A stretch of DNA of 64,000 nt from Asticcacaulis excentricus CB 48 (GCF_000175215.2 NC_014816.1:1113001-1177000); one strand, 5' to 3'; shown: positions 50,297 to 59,574, numbered from the stretch's first letter. Made by a program: numbers and translations. The notes: generated by a model from the sequence alone, not told the origin.

Positions 50297-50314
50297 GCGG
50301 CGCGATGCTTGCTG
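50297..50314 (+). promoter_or_regulatory. Candidate sigma-54 promoter of spmX
   Basis: CGGCGCGATGCTTGCT has GG at 50299-50300 and GC at 50311-50312, ten bases apart as required, and agrees with the consensus TGGCACG-N4-TTGCW at nearly all positions (T to C and A to G differ). The predicted start of transcription is near 50324, 40 bases before the spmX ATG. In Caulobacter spmX is activated by TacA with sigma-54, so the site fits the gene. Confidence 0.6.
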
Positions 50315-50363
50315 GGCCCTTTACCAACCTGCGTAAGTGTACCGTTTTGGTTCAGGAAAAGTG

Positions 50364-52796
50364 ATGAGAGCGCGCCATAAAATCTCCCGCGCCGGAGTCG
50401 AGCTGATCAAGAGTTTCGAAGGTCTGCGCCAGCAGGCTTCGCAGTTGCCCGACGGGCGCTGGATGATCGGCTATGGCCATACCTTTTCTGCTCGCGAAGG
50501 CGCGCGGGTTACGGCTGAAGACGCAGATGCCTTGCTGCGTTTTGACCTTTTGCCAATCGTTGAGGCGGTCAATAACCTCGTCCACACGCCGCTAACGCAG
50601 AATCAGTTCGACGCGCTGGTATCGTTCTGCTTCAACATTGGTATCGAGGCGTTTGGTCAATCGGATGTGCTGCGACGCGTCAATGAAGGCCGCGTAACCG
50701 AAGCCGCCCAGGCTATGGACAACTGGACGAGCGCCGAGTTCAACGGCCAAACCTATGTGCTTGCCCCTCTGATCCGCCGCCGCGCCTCTGAAAAGAGCCT
50801 TTTCCTGACACCCGATATGGAGGGGATGGAGCTCGATCCGCAATTGATGACGCCCGGCATGGTCATCCGCCCGGCCGGAGCGCCGGCGGCACCGCAACCT
50901 GCGCCCGCCGCCCCGGCCCCAAAGCCCGTCATCACACGCGTCGCTGATATCGCTGAGACGCCGGCTACTCCAACCCCGACTTCGCCATCTATGGACGTTC
51001 AAGCCGCATTGCTCAAGGCCGAGCAGGAGGCAAGGATTCAGGCCGAATTCCGCCGTCTTGAGCAGGTACGCTTGGAGGAGACGCAGCGCCGTGAGGCTGA
51101 GCGGGCTGCGGCCGAGGAGGCTCGTCAGCGCGAGGCCGAACGTGCCGAAGCGGCTCGTCAGGCCGAGGCTCGCCGTTTGGCCGATGAAGCGCGTTCCCGC
51201 GAAGACGAACGCCTGCGCGAAGAAGCACGCCGTCTGGAGGCCATTCGTCTAGCCGAAGAAAACCGCGTCCGTGAGGAAGCGCGCTTGCGCGAAGAGGCGC
51301 GGCTGCGGGAAGAAGCTCGTCTGCGTGAAGAATTGCGTCAGCGAGAAGAAGCGCGACTTCGCGAAGAGGCCAAGCTGCGCGAGGAAATCCGCCTACGTGA
51401 AGAGGCGCGTTTCCGCGAAGACACCTTGCGTCAGGAAGCCATGCGTCAGGCTCAGGCTCTGGCGGCGGCCCGAGTCGCCGAAGAGACGCGTCTAAGCGAG
51501 CTGCGCCGTTTGGAGGACGCACGTCTTGAGCAGCAACGTCTGGAACGCCAGCGGCTTGAAGAAGAGGCGCGCCTGCGAGAGGAGGCGGCGCGTCTGGAGC
51601 GCGAGCGTCTGGAACAGTTGCGTCTCGAACAGGCCAGGCTTGACCAGGCCCGTCTGGAACAAGAACGTCTAGAGCGCGAACGTCTAGAGCGCGAACGTCT
51701 GGAGCGTGAACGCGCCGAGCGTGAAGCGCAAGCCAAACTTGAACAAGAACGCCTGGATCGAGAACGCCTTGAGCGCGAGCAGGCGGAGGCGGCTGCCCGC
51801 GCCGAACGTGAGCGTGCGGCTGAGGCGCAGAAAAACGCGGATCAAACTCCCAAGCCTGCCGTCGATCCCGATGCCGAGGCCGTGCGCAAGGCCGAAGCTG
51901 CGGCAGCCCTGATGCGCCTCTATTCGCCCTATGCGACCATGGCCGGACCTCTGGCCAAGCCAAAAGCGACACCTGCGACACCCGCTCCGGCACCGGTTCA
52001 GGCCCCACCGCAAAATCCGCCGCCTGCGGTTGCCGCACCGGCGTCTGCCCCAGCCCCGTTTGATATATCGTCGCGGCGCGACCCGGAGCCCGTCCCTGTT
52101 ACGGGTCAGGAAGCGGACGACGAGGTAGAGGATGCGCCGCTGGTCATGCGGCTCCACAGTAAGATCGAACCGGGGGTGCGTCCCAATCCTTCGCTGATCG
52201 CGCCGCCCACGGTTGTGGCGTCTCCGGTCAGTGTGCAAACCGATGCTGCCGCCGCCTCTGCTTCGGTTCCGGGCTCGGCGTCGCTAGCCCCGCAGCCTCA
52301 GCTTGTGCCTGAGCCGGCCAGAGAGACCCCAAAAGAAACTCCCAAAGAAACGCCGCTGCATTGGCGCGAGCAGTTGCAGCACCCGGCATCGGGTGTGGCC
52401 ACGGCTGCGGCGGCCGTGCAAAGCGACGCTTTGAGCTTCAATAGCCACGCGACCCCGCAGACCTATGTTCATGCGGAAGAGGTGGTGGAAGACGACGAAT
52501 GGCTGGCTGAAGATGGCCGCATCGCCGTTTCGACCGAAGAGGCCGAGGCCAATGAGCGCAGCCTGTGGCAGATGATCGCCTCGACCCTGCAATGGATCTT
52601 TATCTCGGTGATCGGTTTGGCAGCGCTGGGCGGCGCGGCTGGCGCCTATCAGAAGGCCATCAATCTCGAAATGACCGAACCTGGCAATGCGGATGTGTTT
52701 ACCACCATGTCGATTACACTGGCGGTTGTGGGTATCGTGTGCGTCTGCGTCTCGGTCTGGCTCATCTTTCGCCGCCTAGGTGGTTTGAAGGACTGA
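50364..52796 (+). CDS. spmX: Stalked-pole muramidase SpmX with greatly expanded middle region
   Basis: An 810-residue protein. Residues 1-150 are a GH24 lysozyme-like domain (SRAGVELIKSFEGLRQ with Glu19, LPDGRWMIGYGHT). A proline/alanine-rich spacer leads to a highly charged coiled coil of about 280 residues (212-495) built of repeated REEARL, LEQ/LER heptads, then a proline-rich acidic stretch (525-680) and two membrane helices near the C-terminus (about 738-760, 780-803). This domain order is that of SpmX, which localises and activates DivJ in Caulobacter and marks stalk sites in Asticcacaulis. Caulobacter SpmX is only about 430 residues; the long middle is the striking feature. ATG 50364 follows AGGAAA and places the catalytic residue at Glu19 as in Caulobacter. 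Confidence 0.9.
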   Translation: MRARHKISRAGVELIKSFEGLRQQASQLPDGRWMIGYGHTFSAREGARVTAEDADALLRFDLLPIVEAVNNLVHTPLTQNQFDALVSFCFNIGIEAFGQSDVLRRVNEGRVTEAAQAMDNWTSAEFNGQTYVLAPLIRRRASEKSLFLTPDMEGMELDPQLMTPGMVIRPAGAPAAPQPAPAAPAPKPVITRVADIAETPATPTPTSPSMDVQAALLKAEQEARIQAEFRRLEQVRLEETQRREAERAAAEEARQREAERAEAARQAEARRLADEARSREDERLREEARRLEAIRLAEENRVREEARLREEARLREEARLREELRQREEARLREEAKLREEIRLREEARFREDTLRQEAMRQAQALAAARVAEETRLSELRRLEDARLEQQRLERQRLEEEARLREEAARLERERLEQLRLEQARLDQARLEQERLERERLERERLERERAEREAQAKLEQERLDRERLEREQAEAAARAERERAAEAQKNADQTPKPAVDPDAEAVRKAEAAAALMRLYSPYATMAGPLAKPKATPATPAPAPVQAPPQNPPPAVAAPASAPAPFDISSRRDPEPVPVTGQEADDEVEDAPLVMRLHSKIEPGVRPNPSLIAPPTVVASPVSVQTDAAAASASVPGSASLAPQPQLVPEPARETPKETPKETPLHWREQLQHPASGVATAAAAVQSDALSFNSHATPQTYVHAEEVVEDDEWLAEDGRIAVSTEEAEANERSLWQMIASTLQWIFISVIGLAALGGAAGAYQKAINLEMTEPGNADVFTTMSITLAVVGIVCVCVSVWLIFRRLGGLKD

Positions 52797-52887
52797 CGTT
52801 TTAACCACGAATAGAGACGGACGTGGCTGACGGTCGTCACACCGACAGACGCAAAGGCTCAAATATGTGTGCATCCGTCGCGAGATG

Positions 52888-52924
52888 AAAAAGAGAAGGC
52901 CCTGCCGAAACCGGCAGGACCTCT
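52888..52924 (-). terminator. Terminator of the F0 ATP synthase operon
   Basis: Read leftward, AGAGGTCCTGCCGG and CGGCAGGGCCTTCTCT form a long stem around TTT, followed by five T. It lies just past the atpF stop at 52947 and faces the end of spmX. Confidence 0.85.
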
Positions 52925-52946
52925 GGATTTGCGCGATAACGGTGTC

Positions 52947-53453
52947 TTACGACAGGCGCGTCGCCACCTGTGTGATGGCCTGATCGATCAACGGATCGCT
53001 CTTCAGGCCGTCAACACGGCTGATGAGGATGTTTTCCGCGATCTGTGTCGCCAGATCGGCTGCCGCGGCCTTGACCTCAGACGCGGCCTTAGCTTCGGCC
53101 TGAGCAATCTTGGCTTCAGCCTGGGCCTGACGGCGCTTGATAGACTCATCAAGCTTCGTCCTAGCCTCGGCGGTGAGGCGCTGGGCCTCTTCCTCGGCAA
53201 AGGCGATCAGTTCCTTGGCCTTTTGCTCGGCCTCAAGACGCTCAGCCTTGATCTGGTTGAGCAGGGCCTGCGCTTCCTGACGGATACGCACGGCCTCATC
53301 CAGTTCGGCGCGCACGGCATTGCCGGTGTCGGCCAGAGAGGCCCACAGCTTTTGCGGCACCTTCATCACGATCAGCAGCAGGAAGAAGCAACCCAGACCT
53401 ATACGGACCCAGGTCTCCGGATTGGCCCAGAAGGACGGTTCAGCGTGTTCCAT
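52947..53453 (-). CDS. atpF: ATP synthase F0 subunit b
   Basis: A 168-residue peripheral-stalk subunit: one N-terminal membrane helix (WVRIGLGCFFLLLIVM, about 15-30) followed by a long charged helix (RAELDEAVRIRQEAQALLNQ and so on) that dimerises with b' and reaches the F1 head. It is the last gene of the leftward operon atpI-atpB-atpE-b'-b; the F1 genes are elsewhere, as usual in Alphaproteobacteria. 10 bases separate it from the b' gene. Confidence 0.94.
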   Translation of the reverse strand: MEHAEPSFWANPETWVRIGLGCFFLLLIVMKVPQKLWASLADTGNAVRAELDEAVRIRQEAQALLNQIKAERLEAEQKAKELIAFAEEEAQRLTAEARTKLDESIKRRQAQAEAKIAQAEAKAASEVKAAAADLATQIAENILISRVDGLKSDPLIDQAITQVATRLS

Positions 53454-53463
53454 CGGGTGCTCC

Positions 53464-54108
53464 TCAGCTCTTCTTCAGGGCGGCGGTCAGGGCCGTCTTG
53501 GTCGGGGCCTTGCCCGTCAGCTTTTCGACCAGCGCTGACGCGGTGTCCGTGGCGATCTCGGTGACGTGGGCCAGAGCTCCGTCGCGCTTGGCGCGGATCG
53601 AGGCTTCGGCTTCGGCCAGAATGCCGTTCAGACGAGCGTCTTCCTTGGCCTGAGCGGCCGCCATTTCGGCCGTCGCCTTTGACTTGGCATCAGCGGCCAG
53701 CTTGCGCGCTGCGGCATGGGCCGCTGCGGTCTCGGCCGCCGCGTCCTTGGCCTGAGCCTCGGCTTCGTCGCGGATGGCGCGGGCATTGGCCAGATCTTCG
53801 GCGATCGTCGCGCCGCGCGAGTCGATGACATTGCGCAGGCGAGGGGCGAACACCTTGGCGATCAGGATGAACAGGACGGTGAAGATAACGACCAGCCACA
53901 CCATCTGACCCGCCCAGTGTTCCGTCTGGAACTGCGGCAGGCCGCCGGAAGCGTGGTCTTCGCCGTGGCCGGTAGAGGTGGTGTGGGCGTCGCCGTGAGC
54001 CGCTTCGGCAGAAGCGGTGGCCTCGGCGATGGGCTCAAGCGTGGCCACCGTGGTCACGGGTGCCTCGGCACTCGTCTCGCTGGCCGCGGGGCTTGCGGTT
54101 ACGCTCAT
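53464..54108 (-). CDS. atpG: ATP synthase F0 subunit b' with long N-terminal extension
   Basis: A 214-residue b' subunit. The membrane helix is MVWLVVIFTVLFILIAKVFAPRL (about 69-90), followed by the stalk helix (NVIDSRGATIAEDLANARAIRDEAEAQAK). The first 60 residues form an extension rich in Ala, Thr, Glu and His (AAHGDAHTTSTGHGEDH) with low complexity; b' proteins usually have a shorter tail. It is sometimes named atpX or atpF2. It pairs with atpF to form the stator stalk. Confidence 0.92.
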   Translation of the reverse strand: MSVTASPAASETSAEAPVTTVATLEPIAEATASAEAAHGDAHTTSTGHGEDHASGGLPQFQTEHWAGQMVWLVVIFTVLFILIAKVFAPRLRNVIDSRGATIAEDLANARAIRDEAEAQAKDAAAETAAAHAAARKLAADAKSKATAEMAAAQAKEDARLNGILAEAEASIRAKRDGALAHVTEIATDTASALVEKLTGKAPTKTALTAALKKS

Positions 54109-54286
54109 GATTTGATCCTTTTGATCCGGGCCGTAGGCACGGACTATGGGTCTGTTTTGACGGGCGCGCAGCGTTTGCCGATGCGCGTAAAGACGAACGG
54201 ATCAGACTGTGACGCCAGCCTGATCCGTCGAAAGTCCGGTCTTCGTCGGGCGAACGCCTGCGGCGATCCGGCCCGCGAAAGCAGGA

Positions 54287-54511
54287 TTAGCCGTTCAGGA
54301 TCATGATGGCGATAACGAACGCCAGAATGCCGAGGGCTTCGGTCAGGGCCATACCGATGAAGAGGTTGGTCTGTTGCGACTTGGCCGCCGACGGGTTGCG
54401 CAGCGCGCCCTGGAAGAAGTTGCCGAACAGCAGGCCAAGACCGATACCGGCACCGATCATACCCAGCATGGCCAGACCCGCGCCGAGGAACTTGTAAGCA
54501 GAAGCGTCCAT
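54287..54511 (-). CDS. atpE: ATP synthase F0 subunit c
   Basis: A 74-residue proteolipid with two membrane helices, the first Gly-rich (AGLAMLGMIGAGIGLGLLFG) and the second with the proton-carrying Glu in GMALTEALGILAFV near residue 57, joined by the polar loop RNPSA. It forms the rotor ring. No sodium-binding Gln/Glu signature is seen in helix 1, so it should be proton-driven. Confidence 0.96.
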   Translation of the reverse strand: MDASAYKFLGAGLAMLGMIGAGIGLGLLFGNFFQGALRNPSAAKSQQTNLFIGMALTEALGILAFVIAIMILNG

Positions 54512-54561
54512 AGACTTTAACTCCGTAGGAAGAAGAGGAAAACGTAAGGTAAGGTGATGAC

Positions 54562-55323
54562 TTAGTGGTGATGCAGGTTCACCACGTCATTGAGGTACAC
54601 GCAGGCCAGCACCGCGAAGACGAAGGCTTGCAGATAGGCCACCAGGAATTCCAGCGCCGTCAGGGCCACGACCGCCGTCAGCGACACGAAGCCGCCGAGA
54701 TAGCCGAGCGCACCCGCCGAGGCCAGAGCCACGATGAAGCCCGCGAACACCTTCATCACGATGTGACCGCCGACCATGTTGCCGAACAGACGCAGCGTCA
54801 GGGTGATGGGGCGCATCAGGAAGGAGATGATTTCGATAGGGATAAGGATCGGCAGGATCAGCAGCGGTACGCCCGAAGGCATGAAGAGCTTGAAGAAACC
54901 GAAACCGTTCTTGATGAAACCGACGACGATGACCGTACCGATGGTCAGGATGGCCAGCATGGCGGTGACCGCCAGCTGCGACGTCGCGGTGAAATAGGTG
55001 GTCATCCCCACAAGGTTACAGCTCAGGATAAACAGAAAGAGCGTGAACACGAACGGGAAGAAGGCGCGGCCTTCGTGGCCGATGATGGATTCCGACAGGT
55101 CGTCGATCAGGCCAAACAGGCCCTCAGCCATCACCTGAAAACGGCCCGGAATGATCGAGGCGCGCGCCGTGGTCAGAGCGAAGAACAGCACCACGCAGCC
55201 CACGCCGATCAGCATGGCCAGAACGGAATTGGTGATCGACAGGTCAACGGGGACACCAGCGACGTCGATGGTCGGCAGTTCGACGACCTTCTGGATCTGA
55301 AACTGGTGCAACGGATCGGCCAT
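54562..55323 (-). CDS. atpB: ATP synthase F0 subunit a
   Basis: A 253-residue subunit a with five to six membrane helices. The essential Arg is in PITLTLRLFGNMVGGHIVM near residue 174; the C-terminal helix has ALEFLVAYLQAFVFAVLACVYLND with the conserved Gln. It forms the proton half-channels beside the c ring. ATG at 55321-55323 follows GAGGTAGGG. The Gly-rich c subunit gene is 50 bases downstream. Confidence 0.95.
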   Translation of the reverse strand: MADPLHQFQIQKVVELPTIDVAGVPVDLSITNSVLAMLIGVGCVVLFFALTTARASIIPGRFQVMAEGLFGLIDDLSESIIGHEGRAFFPFVFTLFLFILSCNLVGMTTYFTATSQLAVTAMLAILTIGTVIVVGFIKNGFGFFKLFMPSGVPLLILPILIPIEIISFLMRPITLTLRLFGNMVGGHIVMKVFAGFIVALASAGALGYLGGFVSLTAVVALTALEFLVAYLQAFVFAVLACVYLNDVVNLHHH

Positions 55324-55375
55324 AAGCCCTACCTCATCAATTCAAATAGCGATGGACCAAAGGGCCCTGAAAATC

Positions 55376-55669
55376 TCAACGGCGTCCGCTGCGGGCGACG
55401 GCATAGACCCCGGCAACCAGACCGACAATCGCGCCGACAATAATGCCGAAAGGGCGCGTATGCAGGTATTCGTCACTCAGCCAGCCAGCCCCCAGTCCGA
55501 TGAAAATGCCACCGAGAAGTTCGCCCAGAGCCTGATAGCCCTTTCCGGCGCCCGCTTCGCTTTCAGCGTGGTCGGTCTCTTTACGGCGGTTCTTCTGCTC
55601 AATGGCATTAAGCCGCCGTTCGAGGTCGTCCAGCTTCGACGAAGTCTCATGATCGGGGTCATTATTCAT
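55376..55669 (-). CDS. atpI: ATP synthase protein I
   Basis: A 97-residue AtpI-type protein: polar, charged N-terminus (SSKLDDLERRLNAIEQKNRR) and two membrane helices (ALGELLGGIFIGLGAGWLSD and FGIIVGAIVGLVAGVYAV) typical of the AtpI family that assists c-ring assembly or Mg2+ supply. It is the first gene of the leftward F0 operon, 52 bases before atpB. Confidence 0.9.
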   Translation of the reverse strand: MNNDPDHETSSKLDDLERRLNAIEQKNRRKETDHAESEAGAGKGYQALGELLGGIFIGLGAGWLSDEYLHTRPFGIIVGAIVGLVAGVYAVARSGRR

Positions 55670-55922
55670 ATTCGGACCTTTCGGAAGGACATTCGCACAC
55701 AGACAAATATCCCCCTTCGGACGGCGCGGAACCTAATCGGACAGACCGCAAAGGTCAAGCAAGCCGATGACATAAAGTTGATCTAATTGCCCCGTGCAAA
55801 CGCCACAGGGCATCACTATTTGCGAAAATTCGTTTCCTGTGCGGGGCCTTATCGCTGCAAACCCTTGTAACAATGGTTTGCAGCCCGCGTTTCTGTGGCG
55901 CTTAGGACTATGGTCGGTTTGC

Positions 55923-58900
55923 TCAGGCGACCAGCGCTTCGGCGGCCTTCAAATCAACGCTGACCAACTGCGATACGCCGCGTTCGGCCATGGTCACGCC
56001 AAACAGGCGGTCCATGCGCGCCATAGTCACCGGATTGTGGGTGATGGCGATGAAGCGCGTTTGGGTGCGGGTGCGCATTTCATCGAGCAGTCGGCAATAG
56101 CGATCGACATTGGCGTCATCGAGCGGCGCATCGACTTCGTCCAGCACGCAGACCGGGGCTGGATTGGCCAGAAACACGCCAAAAATCAACGCCGTTGCGG
56201 TCAGGGCCTGTTCACCGCCTGACATCAGGCTCATGGTCGAAAGGCGTTTGCCCGGCGGGCAGGCATAGATTTCCAGCCCGGCCTCAAGCGGATCATCCGA
56301 TTCGACCAGCCGCAACTCCGCCGAACCGCCCCCAAAAAGGGCGACAAACAGCGTCTTGAAGTGTTCATTGATCACGTCAAACGCCGCTAGCAGGCGTTCG
56401 CGGCCTTCGGCGTTCAGTTCGTCGATCCCGTCACGCAGCTTGCCAATGGCCGTGGTCAGGTCGAGCCGTTCGCGGCTGATGCCTTCCAGCCGCTCCTGAT
56501 ACTCTGTCGCCTCTTCTTCGGCGCGCAAATTGACCGCGCCCAGAAGATCGCGCTCCTTCTCCAGGCCTGAGAGTAGGGCTTCGGCCCCGGCCGCGTCCGC
56601 TGGCGTAGCGATAGCCTCTTCTTTGAGGCGCTGGCCCAGGGCATCTGGTGTGTCCTGTGTCTGATCGAAAATATGCGCCTCGATCTCGACCTTGCGTGCG
56701 GTCGCAGCCTCCAGTCGGGCAAGGGCCCCGGCACGGCGTTCGCGCGCGTGCGCCGCCGCCTGTTCGCGTGCCTTTTCCTCGGCATCGGCCTCGCGTTTGG
56801 CGGTTTCGGCCAAGGCGAGCGCATCGCGCGCCTCGGACAGGCGCTTTTCGGCGGCTTTTAGCGAATCAAGCAGACTCAAGCGGCGGGTTTCAAACGTCGC
56901 AGGTGCGGCCTCGGCGGTGGCCAGCGCCGCCAGAGTTGTCTCCTGCTCGCGCGTCAGCTTTTCTACGCGGCCGCCTGATTCGCTGTGGCGACGTGTCCAG
57001 TCGGTGAGGTCGCGGCTCAGATTGCGTTCGCGCGATTCGCGTTGCTGCCGGTTGCGAGCGTCTTCGTCCAGCGCCGAACGCGCAGCCAGAACGGCCTGAC
57101 GCCGGCTATTGGCGAGGTTGCGGGCTTCGACCAGCGCGTCGTTCAGGGCGTCCAGCGTTTCCGGCGTCGATTGCGCATCGGCCAGCGCCTCATAGGTGGT
57201 CTTGGCCTCACCCAGATCGCCGCGCAGACGTTTGATGCTGCCGTCCAGCGCCTCCATGCGCGTTTCGTACTGAGTCTGGCTACGGCTCAGTTCATCGGCC
57301 TGCGCTGTTTTGTAACGCAGATCGCGTTCCAGTTCCGGCAAACGGGCGCGCGCCTGACGCAGTCGGTCTTCGAAGCGGCTTTGCGCGTCGGTGGCGGTTT
57401 TCAGTGCCGCCTGTGCGGCCTCGAGCTCCGGCTTGAGCACGTCGATTTCGGTCTCAAGCTCATCGAAGCGGGTGCGTTGGGCCAAACGCACGGCGGCGGG
57501 CTTGGGGGCTTTGGCGCGCACAATCAGCCCGTCCCAACGCCACAGATCACCTTCTTTGGACACCAGCCGCGCCCCGACGGGCAGTTGTGTTTGACGCAGG
57601 TCGCCCTCTGCCTGATCGACCACGCCGATGGTCGCAAGGCGCAAAGACAGGGCAGATGGGGCACTGACATATTGAGTCAGCGGCGTTACTCCTAGGGAGG
57701 TCAGTTCGCTCAGCACGGCCTGCGAGTCAAAATCCTCAGCCCAGAAGGCTAGGGCATCGAGCGCCCCGCGCTTTGACAAGCTGAGATTGAGATCATCGCC
57801 CAGGGCCGCCGCCAGCGCGAGTTCATAGCCTTTTTCAGCGCGCACGGCGTCAAGAACCGGGCTTTTGCCCTTGGCGCTATTGGCGTTCAGGATTTGCGCC
57901 AGACCGCGCGATTCTGCAGTCAGTCGCCCCAGTCGGTCTTCGAGGTCGCGGGCAGTCTTGCGCGCCTGCGCCTCATTATTGATGATGGCTATCCGCTCGC
58001 CTTCCTGCGCTTCGACTTCGGCACGCGCCGCATCCAGCGCCTGTTGCGCGGTATCGGCGGCCTGTCGGGCGATATCAAGCGCCGGCTGATCAAACACGCC
58101 TAAAGCCTGTTTTTCGCGCTCGGCCTGATTGGTCTGGGCCAGCAGGCGTTCAAAACGAATCTGCGCCTCCTTCAAGCGCGTTGCCTCCAGCCGTTGCCGT
58201 TCGGTGAGGGCAGCCAGTTCGGCGGCCAGTTCCTCGATGCGCTGATCGGCTTCGACGCGCTCGCCCTCGGCCATCAGCACCGCGGCCTTCAGTTCGGGTT
58301 CGCGCGACGGGGCCTCTTTGATCTCTTCACGCACGCGCGCCAGCATATCGGTCAGGCGTTCAATCTGGCCCTGACCGTCGCGCGCCAGTTCCAGTTCGCG
58401 TGCATGGTCGGCCTGCTGACGACGCAGATCACCTCTCAACCGCTCGATTTCGGCCTGTGCCTGCTGTGCTTCGAGGTCGAGGCGTTCTTTCTCAATGCTC
58501 AGGCGGTGATTGACGGTCGCTGCAATGGCCTCTTCTTCGCGCAGCGGCGGTATGGACTCGGCGGCCTTTAAGGCCTGAACCTGAGCGGCGGTCGCCTCAC
58601 GCGTCGTCTCTTCGACCGCCTGCGACAGCGTCTGCATTTCGCCCGTCGTGGACTGAAACACAACCAGCGCCTCCTGCCATCTGGCATGCAGGATAGCCTT
58701 TTGCAGGGCGCGAATTTCAGCGGAAATCTTCTTGTACTTGTCGGCCTGACGCGCCTCGCGTTTCAGACGTGACAGGGCGCTATCCAGTTCGCGCGAAATA
58801 TCGTCCAGCCGCGCCAGATTGGCCTCGGCGGCGCGCAGCCGCAGCTCGGCCTCGTGACGGCGGGTGTGCAGGCCCGAGACGCCGCCGGCTTCTTCGAGGA

Positions 58901-59387
58901 CGCGGCGACGGTTTTGTGGTTTGGCGGCGATCAACTCGGAAATCTGCCCCTGACGCACAAGTGCGGGAGAGTTGGCCCCGGTCGAGGCATCGGCAAACAG
59001 AAGCTGCACATCGCGCGCGCGCACCTCCTTGCCATTGACCTTGTAGGTCGAACCCTGACCGCGATCAATGCGCCGGGCGATATCGAGCACGGGGTGATCA
59101 GTGAAGGGCTGAGGGGCAAGGCGGGCTGAATTGTCAATGGTGAGGGTGACTTCGGCCCAGTTGCGCGCCGGGCGTTTGTCTGAACCGGCAAAGATCACAT
59201 CTTCCATGCCGGCACCGCGCATGGCCTTGGCCGAGGTCGCACCCATCACCCAGCGCAGGGCCTCGAGCAGGTTCGACTTACCGCAGCCATTAGGGCCGAC
59301 AATACCCGTCAGTCCGGGTTCGATGCGAAATTCAGACGCATCGACGAAAGACTTGAAGCCGGAAAGTTTCAGCCGTTGAAATTGCAA
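55923..59387 (-). CDS. smc: Chromosome segregation protein SMC
   Basis: A 1154-residue SMC. The N-terminal head holds Walker A (GIVGPNGCGKSNLLEAL, residue about 32); two coiled-coil arms flank the hinge (about 495-620, with GKSPVLDAVRAEKGYELALAAALG); the C-terminal head has the ABC signature LMSGGEQALTATAL and Walker B VCVLDEVDAPLDDAN. With ScpA and ScpB it organises and separates chromosomes. The neighbours on the right, thioredoxin-fold proteins, DciA-like protein and MutY, are a familiar alphaproteobacterial set, here with a TraB-type gene inserted on the opposite strand. Confidence 0.96.
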   Translation of the reverse strand: MQFQRLKLSGFKSFVDASEFRIEPGLTGIVGPNGCGKSNLLEALRWVMGATSAKAMRGAGMEDVIFAGSDKRPARNWAEVTLTIDNSARLAPQPFTDHPVLDIARRIDRGQGSTYKVNGKEVRARDVQLLFADASTGANSPALVRQGQISELIAAKPQNRRRVLEEAGGVSGLHTRRHEAELRLRAAEANLARLDDISRELDSALSRLKREARQADKYKKISAEIRALQKAILHARWQEALVVFQSTTGEMQTLSQAVEETTREATAAQVQALKAAESIPPLREEEAIAATVNHRLSIEKERLDLEAQQAQAEIERLRGDLRRQQADHARELELARDGQGQIERLTDMLARVREEIKEAPSREPELKAAVLMAEGERVEADQRIEELAAELAALTERQRLEATRLKEAQIRFERLLAQTNQAEREKQALGVFDQPALDIARQAADTAQQALDAARAEVEAQEGERIAIINNEAQARKTARDLEDRLGRLTAESRGLAQILNANSAKGKSPVLDAVRAEKGYELALAAALGDDLNLSLSKRGALDALAFWAEDFDSQAVLSELTSLGVTPLTQYVSAPSALSLRLATIGVVDQAEGDLRQTQLPVGARLVSKEGDLWRWDGLIVRAKAPKPAAVRLAQRTRFDELETEIDVLKPELEAAQAALKTATDAQSRFEDRLRQARARLPELERDLRYKTAQADELSRSQTQYETRMEALDGSIKRLRGDLGEAKTTYEALADAQSTPETLDALNDALVEARNLANSRRQAVLAARSALDEDARNRQQRESRERNLSRDLTDWTRRHSESGGRVEKLTREQETTLAALATAEAAPATFETRRLSLLDSLKAAEKRLSEARDALALAETAKREADAEEKAREQAAAHARERRAGALARLEAATARKVEIEAHIFDQTQDTPDALGQRLKEEAIATPADAAGAEALLSGLEKERDLLGAVNLRAEEEATEYQERLEGISRERLDLTTAIGKLRDGIDELNAEGRERLLAAFDVINEHFKTLFVALFGGGSAELRLVESDDPLEAGLEIYACPPGKRLSTMSLMSGGEQALTATALIFGVFLANPAPVCVLDEVDAPLDDANVDRYCRLLDEMRTRTQTRFIAITHNPVTMARMDRLFGVTMAERGVSQLVSVDLKAAEALVA

Positions 59388-59574
59388 GCTGGGCCCAAAG
59401 GAAAGAGCGAATCAGATGAGACGAAAAGGTTAGCGAGCTTTAACGCTTTTGCCTAAAGGCTTCTATTTAAAGCGAGGGCTTCATGTCCCGCAAGGGTGCG
59501 ATCCCTCTCTGCCTTGCCCTTTTTTCGCCGTCGCGCCAACCTACCACCAGTGGACATGTGGGATCGGGAGGATG

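Noticed and set aside
51013..52038. A 341-codon leftward frame opposite the coiled coil of spmX
   Set aside because: Its Ala/Arg/Pro-rich product is what the antisense of a regular Glu/Arg/Leu repeat gives; spmX is clearly the gene.
54565..55443. A 292-codon rightward frame antisense to atpB
   Set aside because: Gln/His/Asp-rich product, a mirror of conserved atpB; no ribosome site or homology.
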